A stretch of 26,272 bases of DNA from DATKEG01 sp035544515 (lineage in GTDB: Bacteria; Acidobacteriota; Vicinamibacteria; Fen-336), in NCBI GenBank assembly GCA_035544515.1, contig DATKEG010000101.1, positions 1 through 26,272 on the forward strand, read 5' to 3'. The notes beneath the pieces were generated by a model, which saw only the letters and a list, made by a program, of their open reading frames with translations, was not told where the DNA came from and made no database searches. Made by a program: the position numbers and the translations under genes. Position 1 is the stretch's first letter. Each line of letters starts with the position of its first letter. Shown here piece after piece: positions 7,437 to 15,897 of this stretch.

Positions 7437-8492
7437 TCAGGCCAGCCGGGTGGTCTCCCAGCGCAGGCCGAGGTTGAGGATCCTCTGGATGAGGGCCGGA
7501 TAGTCCAGGCCCGCCCTCTTGGCCGACTGCGCGAAGTCCTCGTCGCTCGAGAGCTGGGGGTTGGGGTTGGCCTCGATCACGTAGACCTGCCCGCCGTCCG
7601 TCAGGCGCAGGTCCACGCGCGCGCAGCCGCTGAGCATCAGCGTGCGGTAGACGCGCTTGCAGATGAGGGGGATGCGCTCCCCCGCCCCGTTCGGCAGGTC
7701 CCGGGCCTCGCCGCTGTCGATGCCGTGCTTCTTCTGGTAGGCCTTGCTCCACTTGAGACGCTCGGTGGCGATGCGGTGGTCGTCCTCCGGCATGTTCTTG
7801 AAGAGCAGCTCCCAGGTGGGCAGCACCTTGAGCTGCTCGTTGCCGATCACGCCCACGTACAGCTCCCGCCCCTCGATGTAGCGCTCCACCAGCGCGTGCG
7901 TGCCCACCTTCTCGTGGATGAAGCGGACGCGCTCCTCGAGCTTGGCGTCGCTGTCCACCACGGAGGCCTGGGAGATGCCGATCGAGGCGTCCTCGGTGAG
8001 CGACTTGACGAAGAGCGGGAACTCCAGGCGGCGCGGCCGCCGGACCGCCCGCCCCTTGGCGACGATGGCGAAGGCCGGCACGGGGATGCGGTGGTACGAG
8101 AGGAGCTTCTTGGCCACCGCCTTGTCGCGGCCGAGGAACAGGCCGCGCGAGTTGCACCCGGTGTAGGGGATCTTGAGCAGCTCGAGGTACGCCACCACGT
8201 TCTGGTCGAACTGCGCGATGTCGGCGAAGCCCTCCAGCAGGTTGAACACGATGTGGGGCTTGAAGTCGAAGATCGCGTTGCGGATGGGGTTGAGCTCGTC
8301 CCGGATCCCCAGGGTCATGGGCTCGTGGCCGAGCTCGCCCAGCGTGCGCAGGATGTCGTGCTCGGTCTTCCAGGGCACGCCCTCCAGCTCCTCGCCCTTG
8401 ATCGTCACCTCCGCGGGCGGGATGAGGTCGGGATGCATCAGCACGAGGACGCGCAGCTTGCGCGCGGGCTTGCGCCGCTTGCTGGGAGCCAC
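7437..8492 (-). CDS. D-Ala-D-Ala-ligase-like ATP-grasp enzyme
   Basis: A 351-residue ATP-grasp ligase that should form an amide or peptide bond through an acyl-phosphate. The N-terminal pre-ATP-grasp domain has FNLLEGFAD and LLKIPYTGCNS, close to the D-Ala-D-Ala ligase signature. Then come LGRDKAVAKKLL, the lysine strand FPLFVKSLTED, the ERYIEGRELYVGV strand and the Mg-binding VIEANPNPQLS near the C-terminus. Fold and metal site are intact. Several Ddl active-site features are not recognisable, so the substrate is probably not D-Ala-D-Ala. The GTG at 8492 shares one base with the stop of the upstream metallopeptidase gene (TAGTG), so the two are translationally coupled. No signal peptide is present. 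A role in cell-wall or peptide modification is inferred. Confidence 0.82.
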   Translation of the reverse strand: MAPSKRRKPARKLRVLVLMHPDLIPPAEVTIKGEELEGVPWKTEHDILRTLGELGHEPMTLGIRDELNPIRNAIFDFKPHIVFNLLEGFADIAQFDQNVVAYLELLKIPYTGCNSRGLFLGRDKAVAKKLLSYHRIPVPAFAIVAKGRAVRRPRRLEFPLFVKSLTEDASIGISQASVVDSDAKLEERVRFIHEKVGTHALVERYIEGRELYVGVIGNEQLKVLPTWELLFKNMPEDDHRIATERLKWSKAYQKKHGIDSGEARDLPNGAGERIPLICKRVYRTLMLSGCARVDLRLTDGGQVYVIEANPNPQLSSDEDFAQSAKRAGLDYPALIQRILNLGLRWETTRLA

Positions 8493-9538
8493 TAGAGGGC
8501 CACCCGGTGGCGGCCGCTGTGCAGGTAGTTCATGGTCTGCACGGTCAGCAGGGTCATGAACTCCAGGCGCGTCTCGTCCTCGGGCCGGGCCACCCGCAGG
8601 TTCAGCTCGCGGCAGCGCGCGATGATGTCCTTGAGCACCTGGTCGATCGTGTACTGGTACACGCCCGTCCAGCGGCTCACGCGCTGGCGGATCTCGCGGC
8701 GGTTGCGCGAGACGAACTGGGCGGCGGTGGGCCGGTCGGCGTGGCCCGGGTCGTCCGAGAACAGGCGCCGCAGGTCACGGTCGTAGAAGTTGGGGTGGTC
8801 GACCCCGTAGTGCGCGCGCTTGCGCCGGTAGTGCTCGCGGAGCGTCGTGCCCTGGATGGACAGCTCGTCGGGCATGGCCGCGGTGTTGACCAGGGGCGGC
8901 TGGCGCCCGATCTGCCCCATCAGCTCGTCCATGTATTCGAGCTTGCGCAGCGCGGGCCAGCCCGCGTAGCGCGCGCGCCAGTCCGCGCCCGGGGTGAGCC
9001 ACACCGCGAAGGTCTCCGCGAAGTCCTCGTCGGGGTGGCTCTGCGCGTACCAGGAGTCGAGGTGGATGACGAAGCTCTTGCTGTAGGGGCGGGGGTCGTA
9101 ATAGTCGGGATAGGGCCTGGTCGTGCTGCCGAACAGGTCGCGGCGGCGCGCGCGGCGGCGCAGGCGATAGGCGTTCTCCAGGGCGTGGCCGGTCTCGTGC
9201 CGCAGGATGCGCAGGCACCACTCCGCGGTGCCGCCCTCCACCTCCAGCATCTGCGCCTGCTCCAGCCGGCACAGGCGCGGATGCGCGAGGTAGAACGGGA
9301 TGGCGATGCCGGGTACGCCGTCGGGGCAGAACCACTCGTCGGAGAGCCAGACGTGCGGCCGGAAGCCCAGCCCCCGCTCCTCCAGCTCCGCGTGCAGCAC
9401 GGCGATGCGGTCCTCGATCTCGCTGCCCGCGATCGTGACCCCGAGCTCGCTCAGCCGCAGGTCGAGCAGGCGCTCGTCGTCCCAGCCCTCCCAGGGGAAG
9501 CCGGACGGGTTGGTTTCGGCGCGCCGGGCCGTGGACAT
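8492..9538 (-). CDS. Putative zinc metallopeptidase coupled to the ATP-grasp gene
   Basis: A 348-residue protein with HETGH at 114-118 (zinc ligands His114 and His118, base Glu115). A later HPDEDFAETFAVWL (168-181) supplies a likely third ligand, Glu175. The spacing resembles the putative zinc-binding metallopeptidases of the Peptidase_Mx type rather than classical thermolysin. No signal peptide or membrane segment is seen, so it is probably cytoplasmic. The ATG at 9538 is preferred over an upstream in-frame ATG at 9568: it sits 8 nt after a TAAGGT -10, with TTGACG 17 nt further up. The C-terminal third is rich in Arg and His and unrecognised. The 1-nt overlap with the ATP-grasp gene suggests a shared pathway in which one enzyme joins and the other cuts. 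Confidence 0.75.
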   Translation of the reverse strand: MSTARRAETNPSGFPWEGWDDERLLDLRLSELGVTIAGSEIEDRIAVLHAELEERGLGFRPHVWLSDEWFCPDGVPGIAIPFYLAHPRLCRLEQAQMLEVEGGTAEWCLRILRHETGHALENAYRLRRRARRRDLFGSTTRPYPDYYDPRPYSKSFVIHLDSWYAQSHPDEDFAETFAVWLTPGADWRARYAGWPALRKLEYMDELMGQIGRQPPLVNTAAMPDELSIQGTTLREHYRRKRAHYGVDHPNFYDRDLRRLFSDDPGHADRPTAAQFVSRNRREIRQRVSRWTGVYQYTIDQVLKDIIARCRELNLRVARPEDETRLEFMTLLTVQTMNYLHSGRHRVAL

Positions 9539-9546
9539 CCGGCTCG

Positions 9547-9575
9547 ACCTTACAGGGCGCCTCCGCACCCGTCAA
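9547..9575 (-). promoter_or_regulatory. Promoter of the metallopeptidase/ATP-grasp pair
   Basis: On the minus strand TTGACG (9575-9570), a 17-nt spacer and TAAGGT (9552-9547) make a -35/-10 pair. The -10 ends 8 nt before the ATG at 9538, so the transcript would carry almost no leader. It lies back to back with the ppc promoter within 65 bp. Confidence 0.45.
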
Positions 9576-9590
9576 CGCGTGCCCTGAACG

Positions 9591-9596
9591 TACAAT
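9591..9596 (+). promoter_or_regulatory. -10 element of ppc, probably leaderless
   Basis: TACAAT (5 of 6 to consensus) ends 7 nt before the ATG at 9604. The expected transcription start is the start codon itself or the base before it. No Shine-Dalgarno sequence is present in those 7 nt and no good -35 is visible. Confidence 0.5.
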
Positions 9597-9603
9597 CGCA
9601 CAG

Positions 9604-12477
9604 ATGCCGAGGGCCGAACGCGACGGCGAGGACGCGCTCGGGCGCGAGGTCAACACCCTGGGGCGGCTGCTGGGTGACGTCATCCGGGAGCAGGAGGGCG
9701 ACGCCGGCTTCGCGCTGGTGGAAGCCTACCGGGCGGCGACCAAGGCCCTGCGCGCCGGCGACGGACGGCCCGCCGACTTCGGCGCGGCCGGCCTCGTCCT
9801 GCGGGAGCGCACCGAGAGGCTCGGCCCCTCGGAGGCGCGGCTGCTCGTGCGGGCCTTCACCGCCTACTTCCACCTCGTGAACATGGCCGAGGAGCGCCAT
9901 CGCCTGCGCGTGCTGCGGCGGCGGGAGGCGGCGGCCGGAGAGGCGCCGCGCGGAGAGTCGATCGCGGAGACGGTGCGCGAGGCCTCCCGGAGCGGCGTCA
10001 CCGCGGATCGGATGCGTGCCCTGCTCGCGCACTGCGTCGTGGAGCCGGTGTTCACCGCGCATCCGACCGAGGCGCGGCGGCGCACCGTGCTGGCCAAGCT
10101 CCGGCGCCTGCGGCGGCTCGCGGACGGCTTCGACGAGCCGGACCTGAGCGAGCGGGCGCGGGCCGAGATCCACGACCGCATCCGGGAGGAGATCGCGGCC
10201 CTGTGGCTCACGGAGGAGGTCCACCGGCGCGCGCCCACCGTGCTCGACGAGGTCCGCAACGGCCTCTACTTCTTCGAGGAGTCGCTCTTCACCGTGGTTC
10301 CCCGCCTCTACCGCGAGCTCGAGGGTGCCCTGGCCGAGAGCTACCCGGGGGAGGCCTTCGACGTGCCCACCTTCCTGCGCTTCGGCTCCTGGGTGGGCGG
10401 CGACCGCGACGGCAACCCGAACGTGAGCGCGGAGGTCACCGAACACACCCTCCGCCTCCACCGGGAAACGGCGCTGTCGCTCTACGAGCGCGAGCTGGAA
10501 GGCCTGCAGAGGCACCTCAGCCCGGCCGTGGAGACGGGCCGCGAGGACGACGCGCTGGCCGCTTCCCTCGCCGGCGACGCGCGCCGCCTGCCCGACCTCG
10601 CCCGTTCGCTGGGCGAGCGATACGGCGTGGAGCCCTACCGGCGCAAGGTCGGCTTCATGCTGGCCCGCCTGCGCGCCGCCCGCCGGCTCAACGCCGAGCG
10701 GCTGCGCGCCACCGCCGATCCCGATTCCGGCGAGGACCCGGAGCTCTGGCGCGGGGCGGTCCGCCTCGAGCCGCCGCTGCCCGACGACCCCGCCATCGCC
10801 TACGCGCACGCCGGGGAGATGGCCGCCGACGTGAGGCTCCTGCGCGACGACCTGCGCCGGCGCGGCGCCGGCCGCCTCGCGGACGGCGCCCTGGGCGACC
10901 TCGCCCGCCGGCTCGAGGTCTTCGGCTTCCGCCTCGCCCGCCTCGACTTCCGCCAGCACAGCAGCGCCATCGCGGCGGCGGTGGCCGAGGTCCTGCGCCG
11001 CGCCGGCGTGGAAGCGGACTACCTCTCCCTGCCGGAGCCCGCGCGGGCGGCCCTGCTCGCCCGGGAGCTGGCCAACCGCCGGCCGCTGGTGGCGGCGCAC
11101 GCCACCTGGACGCCGGAGACGGCCGAGACGCTGGGTCTGTTCGCCACCATCGCCCGCGCCCACGCCGACCTGGGCCCCGAATGCGGCGACGTCTACATCA
11201 TCTCGATGACGGCCGGCGTGAGCGACGTGCTGGCGCCGCTGCTCTTCGCCAAGGAGCACGGCCTGTTCCAGCCCGGCCGCGAGGGCGAGACGGCGCGCAG
11301 CGCGCTCCAGGTGGTGCCGCTCTTCGAGACGATCGACGACCTGCACCGCTGCGCATCCCTGATGCGCGAGCTGTTCGCGCTGCCGGTGTACGGCCAGCAC
11401 CTGGAGGCCTGGGGCCGGCAGCAGCAGATCATGCTCGGCTACTCGGACAGCAACAAGGACGGCGGCTTCGTCACCGCCAACTGGGAGCTGTACTGCGCGC
11501 AGCAGGCCCTGGCCGAGGCCTGCCGCGAAGCGAAGGTGGCCCTCACCCTCTTCCACGGCCGCGGGGGAGCCATCGGGCGGGGCGGCGGTCCCACCAGCCG
11601 GGCGATCATGGGCCAGCCCCCCGGCACCCTGAACGGGCGCCTCCGCCTCACCGAGCAGGGCGAGGTCACCTTCGCCCGCTACGCCCACCCCGAGATCGCG
11701 CACCGCCACCTCGAGCAGATGATCCATGCCGTGCTCCTGGCCAGCCTGCGCGACGCCGCCCTTCCCGGGGAAGGCCCGCGGCCGGAGTGGACGCGCGCGA
11801 TGGCGGCCGCCTCGGAGGAGGGACACCGGGCCTATCGCCGGCTCGTGCACGACGACGCCGGCTTCATCCGCTACTTCCACCAGGCCACTCCCATCGACCT
11901 CATCGCCGACCTGCGCATCGGCTCGCGGCCCGCGCGGCGCCAGGACGGCGACCGCATCGAGGACCTGCGCGCCATCCCCTGGGTCTTCAGCTGGACGCAG
12001 AGCCGCCATGGCCTGCCCGGGTGGTTCGGGCTGGGCTCGGCCCTGCGTACCCTGGTCGAGGGCGGAGACCCGGGCCTCGTCGAGATGTACCGGCACTGGC
12101 CCTTCTTCCGCTCGCTGGTGGACAACGCCCAGCTCAGCCTGGGCCGCTCGGACCTCGCCATCGCGCGCCTGTACGACGGGCTGGCCGACCCGGAGCTGCG
12201 GCCCCGCATCTTCGAGAGCGTCGAGGCCGAGTGGGCCTCGACCGAGCGGGCCATCCTGCGCGCGGCCTCCCAGGCCGTCCTCCTGGAGAACTCCCCGGTG
12301 CTGCGCCGGTCGATCCGCCTGCGCAACCCCTACGTGGATCCCCTCAGCTTCCTGCAGGTGAGCCTCCTCGCCCGGCTGCGGCGGCTCGACCCCGGGGCGC
12401 CCGAGACCGAGGAGCTGCGCCGGCTCGCCGCGCTGAGCGTCAACGGCGTGGCCGCCGGCCTGCAGAACACCGGGTAG
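9604..12477 (+). CDS. ppc: Phosphoenolpyruvate carboxylase
   Basis: A 957-residue anaplerotic enzyme that carboxylates PEP to oxaloacetate in the cytoplasm. The first signature VFTAHPTEARRRTVL contains the catalytic His153. GSWVGGDRDGNPNV follows. GYSDSNKDGGFVTANW and FHGRGGAIGRGGGPTSRAI carry the second catalytic His651 and the Arg653 loop. The C-terminus ends in the conserved QNTG, where the allosteric-inhibitor Asn sits in characterised enzymes. Length is slightly above the usual 880-930 because of a longer N-terminus. The ATG at 9604 is supported by the TACAAT element 7 nt upstream. The dynamin-like gene starts 11 nt after its stop, which implies co-transcription. Confidence 0.96.
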   Translation: MPRAERDGEDALGREVNTLGRLLGDVIREQEGDAGFALVEAYRAATKALRAGDGRPADFGAAGLVLRERTERLGPSEARLLVRAFTAYFHLVNMAEERHRLRVLRRREAAAGEAPRGESIAETVREASRSGVTADRMRALLAHCVVEPVFTAHPTEARRRTVLAKLRRLRRLADGFDEPDLSERARAEIHDRIREEIAALWLTEEVHRRAPTVLDEVRNGLYFFEESLFTVVPRLYRELEGALAESYPGEAFDVPTFLRFGSWVGGDRDGNPNVSAEVTEHTLRLHRETALSLYERELEGLQRHLSPAVETGREDDALAASLAGDARRLPDLARSLGERYGVEPYRRKVGFMLARLRAARRLNAERLRATADPDSGEDPELWRGAVRLEPPLPDDPAIAYAHAGEMAADVRLLRDDLRRRGAGRLADGALGDLARRLEVFGFRLARLDFRQHSSAIAAAVAEVLRRAGVEADYLSLPEPARAALLARELANRRPLVAAHATWTPETAETLGLFATIARAHADLGPECGDVYIISMTAGVSDVLAPLLFAKEHGLFQPGREGETARSALQVVPLFETIDDLHRCASLMRELFALPVYGQHLEAWGRQQQIMLGYSDSNKDGGFVTANWELYCAQQALAEACREAKVALTLFHGRGGAIGRGGGPTSRAIMGQPPGTLNGRLRLTEQGEVTFARYAHPEIAHRHLEQMIHAVLLASLRDAALPGEGPRPEWTRAMAAASEEGHRAYRRLVHDDAGFIRYFHQATPIDLIADLRIGSRPARRQDGDRIEDLRAIPWVFSWTQSRHGLPGWFGLGSALRTLVEGGDPGLVEMYRHWPFFRSLVDNAQLSLGRSDLAIARLYDGLADPELRPRIFESVEAEWASTERAILRAASQAVLLENSPVLRRSIRLRNPYVDPLSFLQVSLLARLRRLDPGAPETEELRRLAALSVNGVAAGLQNTG

Positions 12478-12488
12478 ACTGCCCTGGA

Positions 12489-14219
12489 ATGAAGATCCTC
12501 ACCGGCAAGCAGCAGGCGCTGCTGGCCGCAGAGCGCGGCTTGCTGGGCGAGCTGGCGGCCGTGCTGGCCCGGCTCGACGTGGATGCCGAGGACCAGGAGA
12601 CCTTCCAGCGCTCGCTGCGCCAGCTCGACGAGCTGTTCCTGCTCGTGGTCGTGGGCGAGTTCAACGCGGGCAAGAGCGCCTTCATCAACGCGCTGCTGGG
12701 CCAGCGCGTGCTCGAGGAGGGAGTCACCCCCACCACCAGCCGCATCGCCCTGCTCAAGTACGGCGAGGCGGTCCGCCGCGAGGCCACGGAGGGCGGCCTC
12801 GACGTGATCGAGGCGCGGGTGGACATGCTGCGGGAGATCAACATCGTGGACACGCCGGGCACCAACGCCGTGCTGCGCGCGCACGAGGCGCTCACCCGCG
12901 AGTTCGTGCCGCGCTCCGACCTCGTGCTCTTCATCACCTCCGCCGACCGGCCTTTCACGGAGAGCGAGCGCGCCTTCCTGCAGTCGATCCGCGAGTGGGG
13001 CAAGAAGGTGATCGTGGTCGTGAACAAGGTGGACATCCTGGAGAGGGAAGACGACGTGCGGCAGGTGGTCGCGTTCGTGTCCGAGAACTTCCGTGCCCTG
13101 CTCGGGGTCTCACCCGAGGTCTTTCCCGTGTCCGCGCGGCTGGCCCTGCGCGCCAAGACCGGGGCGGACGGCCCCGAGGCCCTGGCCCGGAGCCGTTTCG
13201 AGCCGCTCGAGGCCTACGTGGCGGAGACCCTCGACCAGGAGGAGCGCGTGCGGCTGAAGCTCCTGAACCCTCTCGGGGTGGGGCTGCACCTGCTGGACAA
13301 GCACCTGGAGCGGACGGAGGCGCGCCTGGAGCTGCTGCGCGCGGACTTCGAGACGATCGAGAGCATCGACCGGCAGCTCGCCCTCTACCAGGAGGACCTC
13401 GCGCGCGATTTCCGCTTCCGCCTCGCCGACGTGGAGAAGGTGCTGCTGGAGTTCGAGCGCCGCGGCATGGAGTTCTTCGACGAGATGCTGCGCCTGGGCC
13501 GCGTGTTCGACCTGGTCAGCCAGGCCAAGCTCAAGCGCGCCTTCGAGCGGGCGGTGGTGGCCGACCTGCCCCAGAAGGTGGAGCAGCGCGTGGAGGAGGT
13601 GATCGACTGGATGGTGGCCAGCGACCTCCGCCAGTGGCAGGGCGTGATGGAGCACCTCGAGCGGAGGAAGGAGCACCACTCCGACCGGCTGGTCGGCCGC
13701 GTGATGGGGGTGTTCGAGCACGACCGCGCGCGCCTGCTCGAGAGCGTGCGCCGCCACGCGCAGCGCGCGCTGGAGAGTTACGACCGGGACAAGGAGTCGA
13801 GCCGGCTGGCCGAGTCGGTGCAGGTGGCGGTGGCGGGCACGGCCGCCCTGCAGGTCGGCGCGCTGGGGCTCGGCACCATCGTGACCATGCTGGCCGGTAC
13901 GACCATGGCGGACATGACCGGCATCCTGGCCGCGGGCGCGCTCTCCGTGCTCGGCCTGCTCATCCTGCCCGCCCGGCGGGCGCGGGCCAAGAGCGAGCTG
14001 CGGGGCAAGGTCGAGGACATGCGCGGGAAGCTCATGTCCGCCCTCACCGGCCAGTTCGACGAGGAGCTGGAGAAGAGCCTCCAGCGCATCCGCGAGGCCG
14101 TCTCCCCCTACACCCGCTTCGTGCGCTCGGAGAAGGAGCGGCTCTTCGAGGTGCGGGAGGACCTGCGGCGGCTGCGGGGCGGGCTCGAGCGCGTCAGGGT
14201 GGAGGCGGGCTCGGCGTGA
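12489..14219 (+). CDS. Bacterial dynamin-like membrane GTPase
   Basis: A 576-residue large GTPase expected to bind and remodel membranes. The G domain has the P-loop GEFNAGKS (56-63), switch-I Thr in GVTPTTSR (78-85), G3 DTPG (121-124) and G4 NKVD (179-182). Long Glu/Arg-rich helices (about 270-440) form the stalk or neck. Residues about 446-497 contain two hydrophobic segments separated by a short loop, which fits the membrane-inserting paddle of bacterial dynamin-like proteins. A basic, helical C-terminus follows. The ATG at 12489 is the first in frame after the ppc stop; the ribosome site is weak, so coupling to ppc is likely. Its last 26 bases overlap the convergent TPR gene. Some bacteria encode pairs of such GTPases; only one is seen here. 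The cellular process is unknown. Confidence 0.85.
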   Translation: MKILTGKQQALLAAERGLLGELAAVLARLDVDAEDQETFQRSLRQLDELFLLVVVGEFNAGKSAFINALLGQRVLEEGVTPTTSRIALLKYGEAVRREATEGGLDVIEARVDMLREINIVDTPGTNAVLRAHEALTREFVPRSDLVLFITSADRPFTESERAFLQSIREWGKKVIVVVNKVDILEREDDVRQVVAFVSENFRALLGVSPEVFPVSARLALRAKTGADGPEALARSRFEPLEAYVAETLDQEERVRLKLLNPLGVGLHLLDKHLERTEARLELLRADFETIESIDRQLALYQEDLARDFRFRLADVEKVLLEFERRGMEFFDEMLRLGRVFDLVSQAKLKRAFERAVVADLPQKVEQRVEEVIDWMVASDLRQWQGVMEHLERRKEHHSDRLVGRVMGVFEHDRARLLESVRRHAQRALESYDRDKESSRLAESVQVAVAGTAALQVGALGLGTIVTMLAGTTMADMTGILAAGALSVLGLLILPARRARAKSELRGKVEDMRGKLMSALTGQFDEELEKSLQRIREAVSPYTRFVRSEKERLFEVREDLRRLRGGLERVRVEAGSA

Positions 14220-14769
14220 GCGCGACCGGCCAGCGCTCGCCGCGCAACGCCGCTTCGTAGGCGCGCCGCGCGCCCGGGCGGCTCGCGAAGTAGTCCGGAT
14301 CGAGCCGCAGGGCGGCCTCGAAGGAGCTCACCGCCTCGGCCGCGCGCCCCAGCGCGCTGGCGGCCAGGCCGAGCGCCCCGTGCGTCCGCGGCTCGTCCGG
14401 GCGCAGGTCCCGCGCGCGCTCGAGCACCGGCAGGGCCGCCTCCGCGTCGCCGCCGATGGAGAGGAGCGCCTGACCGAGCCGCAGGTGCGTTTCCGCGTCC
14501 TCGGGTTGCGCCCGCGCGGCCTCGCGGTACACCTCGACCGCCTCCGTCCCGCGGTCGAGGGCGATGAGCTCCAGGGCCAGCGCCCGCCGCACGACCGCGG
14601 CGCGCGAGGTGGCCAGGCCGAGCGCCAGGGCGCGGCCGCAGACCTCGACCGCGCGCTCACGGGCCAGCTCCAGGCAGCGGCGCGCCTCTTCCCGCGCCGC
14701 CGCCGTCTCCTTGCGCTCGGCGAAGGGCGCCACGGCGGCCACGAGGAGGAGCGGCGCCAGCAGCCTCAC
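14194..14769 (-). CDS. Exported TPR-repeat protein
   Basis: A 191-residue protein with an N-terminal hydrophobic signal sequence (about 1-17) and helical repeats over residues 75-170. Three TPR-like units are visible from their A/G/Y/P spacing: ARAQPEDAETHLRLGQALL, ARDLRPDEPRTHGALGLAA and ALRLDPDYFASRPGARRAY. TPRs mediate protein contacts, here probably in the periplasm. The GTG at 14769 overlaps the dehydrogenase stop (GTGA). The C-terminus ends in a Pro-rich tail, and its last codons overlap the 3' end of the dynamin-like gene on the other strand. Partners are unknown. Confidence 0.75.
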   Translation of the reverse strand: MRLLAPLLLVAAVAPFAERKETAAAREEARRCLELARERAVEVCGRALALGLATSRAAVVRRALALELIALDRGTEAVEVYREAARAQPEDAETHLRLGQALLSIGGDAEAALPVLERARDLRPDEPRTHGALGLAASALGRAAEAVSSFEAALRLDPDYFASRPGARRAYEAALRGERWPVALTPSPPPP

Positions 14770-15884
14770 GGCGCGTCCGCGAACGCCTCCTTGTTCACGA
14801 CGTAGGGGCAGAGGCCGGGGTGCGGTTGGCGCTTCTCCAGCACGTCGATCACGGCCTGGACGGTGCGGCCGGCCATGCCCACGTCAGGATCGGGCGAGAG
14901 CCGGGTGGCGCGCGCCGCGGAGGCGAAGTGGTGGAACAGCCGCAGCTTCAGCTTCAGCCGTTCGTCGCGCAGCGGGCTCTGGGCGGGCAGCGGCTCCTTC
15001 TCGAACACGTCGAGCGCCGCCCCCGCGATCGTGCCGTCGAGCAGGGCCCGCGCCAGCGCGTCCTCGTCCACGATCGGCCCGCGCGACGTGTTCACCAGGT
15101 AGGCGGTCGGCTTCATCATCTCGAGCCGGCGCTCGTCCATGAGGTGGAAGGTCGGCTCCTCGGCTTCTCCGGGACGGGTCAGGGGCACGTGCAGCGACAC
15201 GAAGTCGGCGTCGCGCAAGGCCTGCTCGAAGGTCACGTAGGCGATGCTCTGCCCTCGCGGGCAGAGGCCTTCGCGCCGGCGGGCATCCATCACGCGCCGC
15301 ACGCCTTCGACCCAGGCGTGGTCCTGGAACACGGGGTCGTAACACAGGACGTCCATGTCGAAGCCGACCGCCTTCTTGACGAAGCTCTTGCCGATGCGTC
15401 CGGTGCCGATCACGGCCACCGTCCTCCCCGTGACCTCGTCCCCGAGCCAGGGATGGTAGGGGTGCCAGGTGGACCAGGTCTGTTCGCGGACCATCTGCTC
15501 GGACGGCCAGGTCTTGCGCGCCACCGCGCCCATGATGAGGAAGGCGAACTCGGCGGTGGCGTCCGTGAGCACGTCCGCGGTGTGACTGAAGGGGATCCCG
15601 TGCCGGTTGGCGGAGGCACGGTCGATGTTGTCGAAGCCGACCGCGTCCTGGGCGACGACCTTGAGCCGGGCCGCCTTGCCGGCCGCGAGGACTTCCTCGT
15701 CGATGGGGTCGCGCAAGGTGGTGATGAGCGCGTCCACGCCGCCCCGGACCTTCTCCAGGATGAGGGCCTTCGGCGGCGGCTCCACCTGGTCGTACACCTC
15801 GAGGTCCCACCCCTTGTCCCGCAGCCGCTGCAGGGCCTCCGGCCCGATGTCCGTGGTGGCGAAGATGCGGACCCGCTCGGCCAT
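14766..15884 (-). CDS. NAD-dependent D-2-hydroxyacid dehydrogenase family protein
   Basis: A 372-residue member of the family that interconverts 2-keto acids and D-2-hydroxy acids. The nucleotide fold has VAVIGTGRIGKS (residues 157-167). The catalytic triad candidates are Arg268 (NTSRGP), Glu297 (FEKEPLP) and His318 or His319 (LFHHFASA, replacing the usual PHIAS motif). An extra 25-30 residue stretch near 186-215 (with REGLCPRG) lengthens the fold compared with typical 320-residue members. Substrate cannot be told from sequence; glyoxylate, hydroxypyruvate or a lactate-like acid are options. The ATG at 15884 follows GGGAAGG. It is 13 nt after the aminotransferase gene and overlaps the TPR gene by 4 nt, so the aminotransferase may supply its keto acid. 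Confidence 0.88.
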   Translation of the reverse strand: MAERVRIFATTDIGPEALQRLRDKGWDLEVYDQVEPPPKALILEKVRGGVDALITTLRDPIDEEVLAAGKAARLKVVAQDAVGFDNIDRASANRHGIPFSHTADVLTDATAEFAFLIMGAVARKTWPSEQMVREQTWSTWHPYHPWLGDEVTGRTVAVIGTGRIGKSFVKKAVGFDMDVLCYDPVFQDHAWVEGVRRVMDARRREGLCPRGQSIAYVTFEQALRDADFVSLHVPLTRPGEAEEPTFHLMDERRLEMMKPTAYLVNTSRGPIVDEDALARALLDGTIAGAALDVFEKEPLPAQSPLRDERLKLKLRLFHHFASAARATRLSPDPDVGMAGRTVQAVIDVLEKRQPHPGLCPYVVNKEAFADAP

Positions 15885-15897
15885 CGCTCACCTTCCC

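Noticed and set aside
9550..12096. Long open frame on the minus strand opposite ppc
   Set aside because: It lies antisense to a fully conserved PEP carboxylase, has low-complexity Ala/Arg/Gly/Val content and no recognisable domain; high GC removes stop codons.
10203..12488. Plus-strand frame continuous with the dynamin-like gene but inside ppc
   Set aside because: The upstream part is Arg/Pro-rich shadow sequence in the +2 frame of ppc; the GTPase starts at 12489.
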